DNA from: JAVBOW01 sp031550615
GTDB lineage: Bacteria > Bacteroidota > Bacteroidia > Bacteroidales > Rikenellaceae
NCBI GenBank assembly: GCA_031550615.1
Contig: JAVBOL010000036.1
Location: 1-62,913 of the forward strand
Length of the DNA: 62,913 bases
Direction of reading: 5' to 3'
In this document: piece by piece, positions 36,322 through 45,285 of the stretch
Layout of the letters: the number at the start of each line of letters is the position of its first letter
How positions within the stretch are numbered: the stretch's first letter is position 1
Program-made: the position numbers and the translations under genes
The notes under the pieces: model-generated
The model's input: the letters and a program-made list of their open reading frames with translations, nothing else
What the model was told of the DNA's origin: nothing
Database searches by the model: none

Positions 36322-37569
36322 ATGCTTTACCACCTTTTCAAGTACTTAGACACGCATTTCGACCTGCCGGGCGCAGGTATGATCCAATATCTTTCTTTCC
36401 GCGGGGGCGCGGCGATAATCGTCGCGCTTCTGGTGGCCATGGTATTCGGCCAGCGCATCATCCGCGCGTTGCAGCGCCGCCAGATCGGCGAACAGATACG
36501 CAACCTGGGCCTCGAAGGGCAACTCGCCAAAAAAGGCACGCCAACGATGGGCGGGCTCATCATACTGGCGGCGATCCTCGTGCCGGTGCTCCTGCTGGGC
36601 GACCTGGGCAACGTCTACGTGCAACTTATGATCGTGGCCACCGTGTGGCTGGGCATCATAGGGTTTACGGACGACTACATCAAGGTATTCCGCAAAAATA
36701 AGGAGGGGCTGCCCGGCAAACTCAAGATCGCGGGACAGGTCGGCCTCGGTGTGATCGTGGGCGTAGTGATGAGCCTCAGCCCGCAGGTGGTCGCACGCGA
36801 CACCTTCTCGAAAAAACCGGTGCAGACCGAGGTGACGAGCGTGCACGACCGGCAGGCGGGGCGCACGGTATATATCACCCCTGCCGAGAAGAGCACCTCG
36901 ACGACCATACCGTTCGTCAAGAACCACGAGTTCGACTACCGTTCGCTGGTGCCGGTAAAGGGCCCCGCGGGCGACGCGCTGACCACGATACTCTACATTA
37001 TCATCGCCACGCTGGTGATCGTCGCCGTGTCGAACGGCGCCAACCTCACCGACGGGCTGGACGGGCTGGCGGCGGGGGTGTCGTCGGTGATCGTGGTGGT
37101 CTTAGGGGTGCTGGCCTACCTGTCGGGCAACGTGCTCTACTCCGACTACCTCAACCTGATGTACCTGCCGGGCACGGGCGAGCTGGTGGTCTACGCCGCG
37201 GCGTTCGCCGGTGCGCTGATCGGTTTTATATGGTACAACTGCTACCCGGCGCAGGTGTTCATGGGCGACACGGGGTCGCTGGCCATTGGAGGGGTGATCG
37301 CCGTGCTGGCGCTTATGACGCGCACCGAATTGCTGCTGCCCATCCTCTGCGGGGTGTTCCTGGCCGAATCGGTGTCGGTAATGGCGCAGGTAGGATATTT
37401 TAAATACACGAAGCGGAAATACGGGGAAGGACGGCGCATATTTTTGATGTCGCCCCTGCACCACCACTACCAGAAACAGGGCTTCTTCGAGTCGAAGATC
37501 GTGGTGCGCATGATAATCGTGCAGATCCTGCTTGCCGCCGTAACCCTGGTAACGCTAAAAATACGATAG
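36322..37569 (+). CDS. mraY: Phospho-N-acetylmuramoyl-pentapeptide-transferase
   Basis: 415-residue inner-membrane enzyme that makes lipid I from UDP-MurNAc-pentapeptide and undecaprenyl phosphate. About ten transmembrane segments. Conserved motifs are GTPTMGG, the Asp pair in GFTDDYIKVF, NLTDGLDGLA, FMGDTGSLAIGG, and the HHH-containing MSPLHHHYQKQGF. The protein is longer than the roughly 360 residues of E. coli because of an extra periplasmic or cytoplasmic loop at about residues 160-215 (TFSKKPVQTE to EFDYRSLVPV), which is usual in Bacteroidota. It ends with TAG, one base before the small open frame. Confidence 0.96.
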   Translation: MLYHLFKYLDTHFDLPGAGMIQYLSFRGGAAIIVALLVAMVFGQRIIRALQRRQIGEQIRNLGLEGQLAKKGTPTMGGLIILAAILVPVLLLGDLGNVYVQLMIVATVWLGIIGFTDDYIKVFRKNKEGLPGKLKIAGQVGLGVIVGVVMSLSPQVVARDTFSKKPVQTEVTSVHDRQAGRTVYITPAEKSTSTTIPFVKNHEFDYRSLVPVKGPAGDALTTILYIIIATLVIVAVSNGANLTDGLDGLAAGVSSVIVVVLGVLAYLSGNVLYSDYLNLMYLPGTGELVVYAAAFAGALIGFIWYNCYPAQVFMGDTGSLAIGGVIAVLALMTRTELLLPILCGVFLAESVSVMAQVGYFKYTKRKYGEGRRIFLMSPLHHHYQKQGFFESKIVVRMIIVQILLAAVTLVTLKIR

Positions 37570-37570
37570 T

Positions 37571-37792
37571 ATGGGTTGGCTTAAAAAAATAGGCGCGGCG
37601 CTTTTCGACCCCGATGAGATGACCTTCAAACGGCTCTTCAGCTCGGGGCTGTGCCTTTTCCTGGGACTGGTCAACCTGGTCCAGCACTTTACGACAGAGG
37701 GCGGTGCAAAGGGCAACCTGGTCATGGGGGTGATCTTCCTGGCGGTCGCCCTGGGGATATTTTTATTCAGAAAAAGCTGGTTATTCAGATGA
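37571..37792 (+). CDS. Small membrane protein between mraY and murD
   Basis: 73 residues. An N-terminal amphipathic segment (MGWLKKIGAALFDPDEMTFK) precedes two hydrophobic segments (about residues 27-41 and 50-66) and a basic C-terminus. It starts one base after mraY and its stop overlaps the murD ATG (ATGA), so it is read within the operon and coupled to murD. I know no function. The tight fit between two essential genes suggests that it is real, and perhaps connected with lipid I synthesis or division. Confidence 0.65.
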   Translation: MGWLKKIGAALFDPDEMTFKRLFSSGLCLFLGLVNLVQHFTTEGGAKGNLVMGVIFLAVALGIFLFRKSWLFR

Positions 37793-39102
37793 TAGCGATA
37801 TTGGGAGGCGGCGAGAGCGGATGGGGCTCCGCCGTACTGGCTGCGGCCAAAGGCATGGAGGTGCTGGTTTCGGACGGGGGTGCGATCCCATCGCGCTACC
37901 GCGACAACCTCATAGCGCGCGGCATCCCCTTCGAGGAGGGCGGGCATTCTTTCGAGAGCATATTACAGGCGTCGGAGGTTATAAAGAGCCCAGGCATCCC
38001 CGACAGCGCGCCCATAGTGAAGGCCGTGCGCGAGGCGGGCATCCCGGTGATCTCAGAGATCGAATTCGCCGCGCGCCACACACGCGCGCAGATGGTGGTG
38101 ATAACAGGCAGCAACGGCAAGACCACCACCACCTCACTCATCTACAAGATATTGGCCGACGCTGGCTACGATGTCGCCCTGGCCGGCAACATAGGCGATT
38201 CGCTGGCCTACCAGGTGGCGACCTCGGACCGCGACTGGTATGTGATCGAGCTGAGCAGCTTCCAACTGGACGGCATGTACGATTTCCGCGCCAATATCGC
38301 CGTGCTGATGAACATCACCCCCGACCACCTGGACCGCTACGACTACAAATTCGAGAATTACGCCGCCTCTAAGATGCGCGTGACACAAAACATGGGCGCT
38401 GGCGACGTTTTCATCTACTCGGGCGACGATGAGGCTATCGCCGAATTCATGCCCGTGGGACTGGATTGCAAGCTGCTGCCCTTCTCAGTGCGCGACTATG
38501 CCGCGGCGTGGAAAGACGGCGAGGAGATGCGCGCCGGCGATTTTTCATTTCCGGTCAATGAACTTAAAATCAAAGGACTGCACAACCTTTACAACGCGAT
38601 GGCCGCCACGCTGGCCGCTATGGCCGCGGGGGTCGACCGGCAAAGCATAAAGCTGTCGCTGCGCGAATTCGCCGGCGTAGAGCACCGCCTCGAACCGGTC
38701 GCTACGGTCCGTGGCGTTGAATATATCAACGATTCGAAGGCCACCAACGTCGATTCGGTGTGGTATGCGCTGCAAAGCATGACGCGGCCCACGGTCTGGA
38801 TCGCGGGAGGCACGGACAAGGGCAACGACTACGGCCCGCTGAAGGACCTCGTGCGCGAAAAGGTGCACACGCTCATCTGCCTGGGCGCGGACAACACCAA
38901 ATTACTCAAGGAATTCGGGGGCGTCGCCACACGCATCATAGACACGCACTCCATCGCCGACGCCGTGCGCGAGGCTGCCGCGGCGGCCTCCTCAGGCGAC
39001 ACCGTTCTCCTCTCGCCGGCATGTGCGAGTTTCGACCTGTTCCGCAACTACGAAGACCGCGGACGGCAGTTCAAGGACGAAGTGAATAAACTACCCCGAT
39101 AA
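37789..39102 (+). CDS. murD: UDP-MurNAc-L-alanine:D-glutamate ligase
   Basis: 437-residue Mur ligase adding D-glutamate. The N-terminal MIAILGGGESGWGSAVLA is the UDP-binding region; the ATP loop ITGSNGKTTTTSL is near residue 105; NITPDHLDRYD and a C-terminal GGTDKGNDY are further signatures. The start ATG overlaps the stop of the small membrane protein (ATGA), and its own TAA overlaps the ftsW ATG by one base. A longer upstream extension of this open frame overlaps the small gene and is not coding. Confidence 0.96.
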   Translation: MIAILGGGESGWGSAVLAAAKGMEVLVSDGGAIPSRYRDNLIARGIPFEEGGHSFESILQASEVIKSPGIPDSAPIVKAVREAGIPVISEIEFAARHTRAQMVVITGSNGKTTTTSLIYKILADAGYDVALAGNIGDSLAYQVATSDRDWYVIELSSFQLDGMYDFRANIAVLMNITPDHLDRYDYKFENYAASKMRVTQNMGAGDVFIYSGDDEAIAEFMPVGLDCKLLPFSVRDYAAAWKDGEEMRAGDFSFPVNELKIKGLHNLYNAMAATLAAMAAGVDRQSIKLSLREFAGVEHRLEPVATVRGVEYINDSKATNVDSVWYALQSMTRPTVWIAGGTDKGNDYGPLKDLVREKVHTLICLGADNTKLLKEFGGVATRIIDTHSIADAVREAAAAASSGDTVLLSPACASFDLFRNYEDRGRQFKDEVNKLPR

Positions 39103-40475
39103 TGGAAGAGCGCTACGACAACACGGGCGGGGAGCAACCCGGACAGCAGGGCGGATTGGCGCGGCTGGGGCATTGGCTTTTCAACGAGCCGAAGCTCTCG
39201 GGCGACCGCACGCTGTGGGTCATCATCTTCATACTGTGCATCTTCTCGCTGCTGGTGGTCTACTCGGCGACCAACTCCAAAGCCTACGTGGACGCGGGCG
39301 GCGACACGGCGCATTATATGCTCAACCAGCTCAAATACATATTGATGGGACTGGCGATAATGTACGTCGTGCACAAGATCGACTACCAGATCTACGCGGG
39401 TTTCGCCACGCCGGCCTTTATCATAGCTTTGGCATTGCAACTGTTGACGTTCTTTTTAGGAAAGGACCTCAACGGCGCCAAACGCGCGTTGCAGATACCT
39501 ATCATAAACCTCACGTTCCAGCCCTCAGACTTTCTGAAGGTCGCGCTCGTGATGGTGCTTGCGCGCCAACTGGCCAAGCGCCAGGCGGTGATCGACAAAC
39601 TACGCCTGTTGCCCACCATTTTTTCGGTCAAAAAGAAAAAGGGCAAAAAGAGCGTCGAACTTGAGATGGACATGGGCAAGAACCTGCGCATCTGGAGCGA
39701 CACCACCCTGCCGCTGTTAGGCCCCGTGGTGCTGGCGTGCGCCTCGATCATGCCCTCCAACCTCTCGACGGCGGGCATCATCTTCCTCTCGTGCTGGATC
39801 ATGCTCTATATCGGGCGGGCGAAGATGAGCGAACTGCTGCGCCTGTTAGGGCTGACCATCGTGGCCGGGGCGCTGCTGATCGCCTTTATGTCGACTTTCG
39901 ACATAGCGCGCGGACGCACCTGGTCGGGCCGCCTCAAACAATTCGCGGGCATAGAGCGCACCTCGACGCCCGTCGGGGCGCCAGAGACGGTCGATCCCGA
40001 CGAAGAACAGGCACTTAACGCCCGCATCGCCATCGCCTCGGGCGGCATTATGGGCAAAGGTCCCGGCAAAAGCACCCAGCGGGCGCGCCTCTCGCACTCA
40101 TATTCCGACTTCGCGTTCGCGTTCATAGTGGAGGAATACGGCGCTTTGGGCAGCATGTTCATCGTGGGGCTCTACCTGTGGCTGTTTTTCCGCACGATAG
40201 TGATCTTCCAGCGGTGCGGCACGGCTTTCCCGAGTTTGCTTGTGCTCGGGCTGGGGCTGATGATATTTTTACAGGCGGCGGTCAACATGCTCGTTTCCAC
40301 CGGGCTGTTCTTCGTCACGGGGCAAAACCTGCCCCTTATAAGCATGGGCGGCTCGTCGGTGATATTCATATCGCTGGCCCTGGGCATGATCCTGGGCGTG
40401 AGCCGCCAGATGCAGGAAAAAACACTCGACAAACCAAAAGGCGAATCGCTGCTCGAAGCGGGCGCACGCCGTTAA
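39102..40475 (+). CDS. ftsW: Septal peptidoglycan glycosyltransferase FtsW (SEDS family)
   Basis: 457-residue inner-membrane protein of the SEDS family that polymerises septal glycan strands with its partner FtsI. About ten transmembrane segments; signatures include LLVVYSATNS, the Asp-containing QPSDFLKVALVM, SDFAFAFIVEEYG and the C-terminal LPLISMGGSSVIF. A basic cytoplasmic insertion at about residues 165-195 (SVKKKKGKKSVELEMDMGKN) is unusual compared with E. coli FtsW. It overlaps murD by one base. Its partner ftsI is not in this window. Confidence 0.95.
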   Translation: MEERYDNTGGEQPGQQGGLARLGHWLFNEPKLSGDRTLWVIIFILCIFSLLVVYSATNSKAYVDAGGDTAHYMLNQLKYILMGLAIMYVVHKIDYQIYAGFATPAFIIALALQLLTFFLGKDLNGAKRALQIPIINLTFQPSDFLKVALVMVLARQLAKRQAVIDKLRLLPTIFSVKKKKGKKSVELEMDMGKNLRIWSDTTLPLLGPVVLACASIMPSNLSTAGIIFLSCWIMLYIGRAKMSELLRLLGLTIVAGALLIAFMSTFDIARGRTWSGRLKQFAGIERTSTPVGAPETVDPDEEQALNARIAIASGGIMGKGPGKSTQRARLSHSYSDFAFAFIVEEYGALGSMFIVGLYLWLFFRTIVIFQRCGTAFPSLLVLGLGLMIFLQAAVNMLVSTGLFFVTGQNLPLISMGGSSVIFISLALGMILGVSRQMQEKTLDKPKGESLLEAGARR

Positions 40476-40485
40476 ACGTAACCAG

Positions 40486-41586
40486 ATGAAAGTAATTTTA
40501 AGCGCAGGGGGCACAGGAGGCCACATATATCCGGCGGTCGCGGTAGCTGAAGCCCTTAAAAAGCGCCTTGGGGACAATATAGAGATACTGTTCGTGGGCG
40601 CGGAAGGCAAAATGGAGATGGAAAAGATCCCCGCCCTGGGCTACCGGATAGTGGGATTGCCTGTGGCGGGACTGCAGCGCAACCTCTCGCCGCGCAACCT
40701 GCTGCTTCCCGTCAAACTGTGGCGCAGCCTTTCCAAGGCGCGGCGCACGATCCGCTCCTTCGGGGCGGACGCGGTGGCGGGTTTCGGCGGCTACGCAAGC
40801 GGCCCTGTGCTGTGGCAGGCGCAGCGCATGGGTATTCCCACGCTGATCCAGGAGCAGAATTCATACGCCGGGCTGACCAATAAACTGCTCGGCAAACGCG
40901 CGCAAAAGGTGTGCGTGGCCTACGGGGGCATGGAGGCTTTCTTCCCCGCGGCGAAGATCGTCATGACGGGCAACCCCCTGCGCAGCAGTTTCCAGAAAGG
41001 CGACGACCTGCGCGGCGAGGCGATAAAGTATTTCGGGCTTAAAGAGAACGTCCCCACCCTTTTGGTGGTGGGCGGCAGCCTGGGCACGCGCACCCTTAAC
41101 GAGGTGATGAAAGCCTCGGTCGACGAGATCTCGGTGCGCGGGCAGGTGCAGGTGATCTGGCAGACCGGCAAATTCTACCAGGCGGAAATGGACGAATTCA
41201 TGCGCGGACGCTCCAAGCAGGGCATCTGGCGCGGGGCGTTCATCGACCGCATGGATCTGGCCTACGCAGCCGCAGACGTGGTGGTGGCGCGCGCCGGGGC
41301 GGGTACGGTTTCCGAGTTGTGCCTTGTGGGCAAGCCCGTGATCTTCGTCCCCTCGCCCAACGTGGCCGAAGACCACCAGACCAAAAATGCACAGGCGCTG
41401 GCGGCCAAAGACGCCGCGCTGATAGTCGCCGACAGCAAGGCCGTGGACGAGGTTATGCCCACCGTGGGCGAACTGCTGCGCAGCCCCGCACGCAGGGAGC
41501 AACTCGCGCGCAACATCTCCGCACTGGGGATCGCCGACTCCGCCGACCGCGTGGCAGACCAAATAATCCAGATCAGCAACAAGTAA
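40486..41586 (+). CDS. murG: Lipid II synthase (N-acetylglucosaminyl transferase)
   Basis: 366-residue GT28 glycosyltransferase adding GlcNAc to lipid I at the inner face of the membrane. Glycine-rich motifs are SAGGTGGHIYPA at residues 5-16, GFGGYASGPVLW, and the UDP-sugar-binding MDLAYAAADVVVARAGAGTV near 250-275. Eight to ten bases after ftsW; murC begins two bases after its stop. Confidence 0.97.
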   Translation: MKVILSAGGTGGHIYPAVAVAEALKKRLGDNIEILFVGAEGKMEMEKIPALGYRIVGLPVAGLQRNLSPRNLLLPVKLWRSLSKARRTIRSFGADAVAGFGGYASGPVLWQAQRMGIPTLIQEQNSYAGLTNKLLGKRAQKVCVAYGGMEAFFPAAKIVMTGNPLRSSFQKGDDLRGEAIKYFGLKENVPTLLVVGGSLGTRTLNEVMKASVDEISVRGQVQVIWQTGKFYQAEMDEFMRGRSKQGIWRGAFIDRMDLAYAAADVVVARAGAGTVSELCLVGKPVIFVPSPNVAEDHQTKNAQALAAKDAALIVADSKAVDEVMPTVGELLRSPARREQLARNISALGIADSADRVADQIIQISNK

Positions 41587-41588
41587 CG

Positions 41589-42956
41589 ATGAATTTCAAA
41601 AACATATATTTCATAGGTATAGGCGGCATCGGCATGAGCGCCCTGGCGCGTTATTTTCTGCACGAGGGCAAGGCCGTGGCGGGTTACGACCGCACGCCCT
41701 CGCCCCTGACCGACCAACTTCAGGCCGAGGGCGCGGCGGTGCACTTCGAGGACGACGTGGAAAAGATCCCCGCGCCTTTCCGCGACCCGGCCACCACGCT
41801 CGTTATCTACACCCCGGCAGTCCCAGCCGACCACAGCGAATTGAATTGGGTGCTGGGCAACGGCTTTACGGTCGAAAAACGTTCGCGCGCGCTGGGGCAC
41901 CTCACCAAAGGCAAATACGTCATGGCGATAGCCGGCACGCACGGCAAGACCACCACCACCACCCTTACAGCATGGCTCAACCATGCCGCGGGGGGCGGGG
42001 GCAGCGCCTTCCTGGGTGGCATATCGCGCAACTTTGACTCTAACATGGTGCTCGGCGAGGGCCCGCGCCTGGCCGTCGAGGCCGACGAATTCGACCGCTC
42101 GTTCCTGCAATTGCACCCCGACGTGGCGGTGATAACCTCGACCGATGCGGACCACCTCGATATCTACGGCACGGTGGAGGCCATGCGTGAGGCGTTTGCG
42201 CAGTTCGCCTCGCAGGTCAAAGGCGCCGTGGTGGCCAAACTGGGCGCCCAGCTCGATTTCTGCGGCCCGGCGGACCTCTACCGTTACTCTTACGATAAAC
42301 CCTGCGACTTCTATGTGCGCAACGTGCAGCCCGTGGGCGGCGGACATTTCTCCTTCGATCTGGTCACCCCCTCGGAGGTGGTCGCCGGTTGCCGCCTGGG
42401 CGTACCCGGTTGGGTAAATATCGAGAACGCCGTGGCAGCCTCGTCGCTGCTGTGGCTCGCCGCACGGGCCGAAGGGCGCGCATTCGACCACGAGATGCTG
42501 CGCGCGGCGCTGGAGGGTTTCAGGGGCGTGAAACGCCGTTTCGAATTCTACATAAACCGCCCCGACAGGGTCTACATGGACGATTATGCCCACCACCCGG
42601 CAGAGCTGCACGCCGCGATAACCTCGCTGCGCGGCATGTTCCCCGGAAGGGAGATAACCGCCGTTTTCCAGCCGCACCTCTACTCGCGCACCAACGATTT
42701 CTACGCGGAATTCGCCCGCGAACTCTCCCTGGCCGACCGCGTGGCGCTGATGCCGATCTACCCCGCGCGCGAAGAGCCCATGCCGGGCGTCGATTCCGAG
42801 ATGATCGCACGCCTGGTAACCGTCCCATGCGAGATCGTACATAAGGATGATATCACTCGATGGCTTGCCGCACGCCCCGGGCTCGACGTTGTAGCCACGT
42901 TCGGGGCTGGCGACATAGACCGCTACTGCGACGCGATAGCCGAAGTGCTCAAATAA
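41589..42956 (+). CDS. murC: UDP-MurNAc:L-alanine ligase
   Basis: 455-residue Mur ligase catalysing the first amino-acid addition. The N-terminal IGIGGIGMSALARYFL is the UDP-binding loop, the ATP loop is AIAGTHGKTTTTT near residues 113-125, and YMDDYAHHPAELHA holds the conserved His pair. The open frame begins far upstream inside murG, but the ATG at 41589 aligns with the family N-terminus. Its stop overlaps the ftsQ ATG by one base (TAATG). Confidence 0.96.
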   Translation: MNFKNIYFIGIGGIGMSALARYFLHEGKAVAGYDRTPSPLTDQLQAEGAAVHFEDDVEKIPAPFRDPATTLVIYTPAVPADHSELNWVLGNGFTVEKRSRALGHLTKGKYVMAIAGTHGKTTTTTLTAWLNHAAGGGGSAFLGGISRNFDSNMVLGEGPRLAVEADEFDRSFLQLHPDVAVITSTDADHLDIYGTVEAMREAFAQFASQVKGAVVAKLGAQLDFCGPADLYRYSYDKPCDFYVRNVQPVGGGHFSFDLVTPSEVVAGCRLGVPGWVNIENAVAASSLLWLAARAEGRAFDHEMLRAALEGFRGVKRRFEFYINRPDRVYMDDYAHHPAELHAAITSLRGMFPGREITAVFQPHLYSRTNDFYAEFARELSLADRVALMPIYPAREEPMPGVDSEMIARLVTVPCEIVHKDDITRWLAARPGLDVVATFGAGDIDRYCDAIAEVLK

Positions 42957-43807
42957 TGAAACAATTCTGGAAAATAGCGGGCTCCGTCGCCCTGTGGACC
43001 GCCCTTATCGCCTATCTGGTGTGGGCCGGCGGTGAGCGCAAGCTCTTTAAGCGCGACACACCCTCGCGGGGCGTCGTGGTCACAGTGCGCGACAGCGCCG
43101 CTTTCCAGGCTATCACCCCGGGCATGGTCAGGGCGTGGATCGACGCGGAAAAACTGATCCCGCGCAACTGCGCCGCCAGCGAAGTGCCCGTGGAAAAGAT
43201 CGAGGCCCTGGTGCGTTCGCGCGGCTTCGTGGAGCAGGTCAGCACGTGGATGGACATGGAGGGGGGGCTGCACATCGCCCTGACGCAGCGCCGTCCCGTG
43301 GTGCGCTTCAACACCGCGACCGGCTATAACTTTTACGTCACCCGCGACGGGTGGGTTTTACCCCTCCAGGCGCATGCCCCGCTGCGATTGCCCATCGTCA
43401 CAGGCGATTACACGCCCCCCTTCGCAAAGGGTTGGGTGGGGAAGCTGCCGGAGCTGCAAAAAAACAGCCCCGGGGAGTATTTATTTTTGCATAAACTGCT
43501 TAACTTTGTCGGGTTCATAAGCAGCGACGACTTTTGGAGCGCCGAAACCGGCCAGATAAACATTATCGGGGGTTCGGGCGGCTCCCAAAATCGCATATAC
43601 AACCCTCGTGTAGAGTTGGTTCCGCGTGCGGGCGACCATGTGGTCATGCTCGGCAGCCTGGACGGTTATCACGCCAAGCTCGACAAGCTGACCGGATTCT
43701 ACCGCAACGGGCTGCGTTATGAAGGGTGGGACAAGTACCGCTACATCGACCTGAGCTACCGGGGACAGGTGGTGTGTCTGCCCCGGGAAGAGAGAAAGAA
43801 AGAGTAA
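42956..43807 (+). CDS. ftsQ: Cell division protein FtsQ
   Basis: 283-residue bitopic protein with one transmembrane helix (about residues 6-24, IAGSVALWTALIAYLVWAGG) and a periplasmic part resembling a POTRA/FtsQ domain. Conservation is low, as usual in this phylum; the assignment rests on topology, length and its place between murC and ftsA. It would connect the early cytoplasmic divisome to FtsW/FtsI. The start overlaps the murC stop. ftsA begins ten bases after the stop. Confidence 0.85.
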   Translation: MKQFWKIAGSVALWTALIAYLVWAGGERKLFKRDTPSRGVVVTVRDSAAFQAITPGMVRAWIDAEKLIPRNCAASEVPVEKIEALVRSRGFVEQVSTWMDMEGGLHIALTQRRPVVRFNTATGYNFYVTRDGWVLPLQAHAPLRLPIVTGDYTPPFAKGWVGKLPELQKNSPGEYLFLHKLLNFVGFISSDDFWSAETGQINIIGGSGGSQNRIYNPRVELVPRAGDHVVMLGSLDGYHAKLDKLTGFYRNGLRYEGWDKYRYIDLSYRGQVVCLPREERKKE

Positions 43808-43816
43808 AATTCAGAT

Positions 43817-45283
43817 ATGAATACTAAGAAATAGACCGTAGCCGTCGACCTCGGCAGCCAGAACGTCACCGTGGCCGTGGGCAGCCGCGACCAGGACGGC
43901 AACCCGGTGGTCGAATACGTGGCGTGCCGCCCCGCCGAAGGGGTGGTAAAGGGCGAAATACGCAACATCGAACAGGCCTCGCAGAGCATCCGCGAGGCGA
44001 TCATGCAAGCCGAGGCCGCGCTCGACATCCGCATAACGGACGCCTACGCGGGCGTGAGCGGGCCCCACATCCGCTCGGCGCACAGCTCGTACTACGTTTT
44101 CGTGGGCGGCGACGGCGAGATCCGTGAAAAAGAGGTGCAGATGCTGCGCGACAACATGAGCAACATGCAGGCGCCGGACGGCCAGCGTATCCTCGAATTC
44201 ATGCCCCTTAACTATGTGATCGACTCCGAGGAGCAGGTCACCAACCCGGTGGGCATGTACGGCAAAAAACTGGAGGCCACCTTCAACTTCATACTCGGCG
44301 AAGCCACCGCCACCTCGCGCATCGAAAAGGCGATGGACAAGGTTGGAGTCACCCTCACCGACCTGTTCATAAACCCGCTGGCGGCAGCCGAGGCCGTGGT
44401 CACACCAGACGAGAAAGAGTTGGGCGTGGCGGTGCTCGACATGGGCGCCGGCACGACCGACATCTGCATCTACTTCGACAAGACCGCGCGCCATATCGGC
44501 GTGGTGCCACTGGGCGCCGACGTGATAAACAAGGACATCCGCTCTTTCGGCATCCTTGAGCGCTATATCGAGAGGCTGAAGGTCGAATACGGCAGCGCGC
44601 AACCTGAAAGAGCCGACGCCGATAAACTCATCAAAGTCCCAGGACGCACCCCGCGCGACCCGAAAGAGGTGTCGTTCCGCAACCTTGCCACTATCATCAA
44701 CTCGCGGTTGCAGGACATCCTGGACTACGCCGCCGCCGAGATACGCGCTGCCGGTTACGAGGGGAAATTAGGCGCGGGACTGGTCATCACGGGCGGATGC
44801 GCCGCCACGAAAGACCTCGAGGCGATGATCCGCGAGTACACCGGCATGGAGGTGCGCATAGCCGCCCCAGACGTGCAGGTGTCGGAAACGTGCGGTGCAG
44901 GGGCTTCCGACCCCCGTTTCGCGACGGCCATAGGGTTGTTGCTGCGCGGCATGTCCTCGGCCAGGCCGGCACATAACGGCAATATGCACACCATAAGCGC
45001 CGGCACGCGCCTCAGGGACGCGGCGCCCACCGCCGCACCGGCGAAACAGCAACCCGCACGTCCCGCTCCGGCACCGGCTGCGGCTCCCGCTCCCGTTCCG
45101 CAGCCACAGCCCGAGCCGCCCATGCGCAAACAGCAGTCCGCTCCCGAGCCGGAGCCGACCGCTGACGTGGTATTCGAGCAGGATGACCGGGATCAGTCAA
45201 AGGGCCGCAAACGCAATCCCTTCTCCGCGCTTATGGACAAAATTTCCAGACAGTTCGATATTGTCGACGATAACGAGATATAG
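43817..45283 (+). CDS. ftsA: Cell division protein FtsA, with an in-frame TAG at codon 6
   Basis: Actin-like ATPase that anchors FtsZ to the membrane. From the ATG at 43817 the frame reads MNTKK, then TAG (43832-43834), then TVAVDLGSQNVTVAVG and on without interruption to the stop at 45283. DLGSQ is the phosphate-1 motif of the actin fold. There is no ATG, GTG or TTG between the TAG and this motif; the first downstream start, GTG at 43871, would remove it. Later hallmarks are intact: GVAVLDMGAGTTDICIY, LVITGGCAATKDL. A Pro/Ala-rich linker (about 405-440) leads to a basic C-terminal helix likely to bind the membrane. The stop could be a sequencing error, a recent mutation or a recoded codon. 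Confidence 0.85.
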
Positions 45284-45285
45284 GC

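Noticed and set aside
43832..43834. Genome-wide reassignment of TAG to an amino acid
   Set aside because: Many genes here end in TAG at the family-expected C-terminus (asnA, mraY, nfnB, thrS, infC and others), so TAG is a normal stop.
43871..45283. ftsA starting at GTG 43871
   Set aside because: This start removes the phosphate-1 motif DLGSQ of the actin fold, which is preserved in frame upstream; kept only as a fallback.
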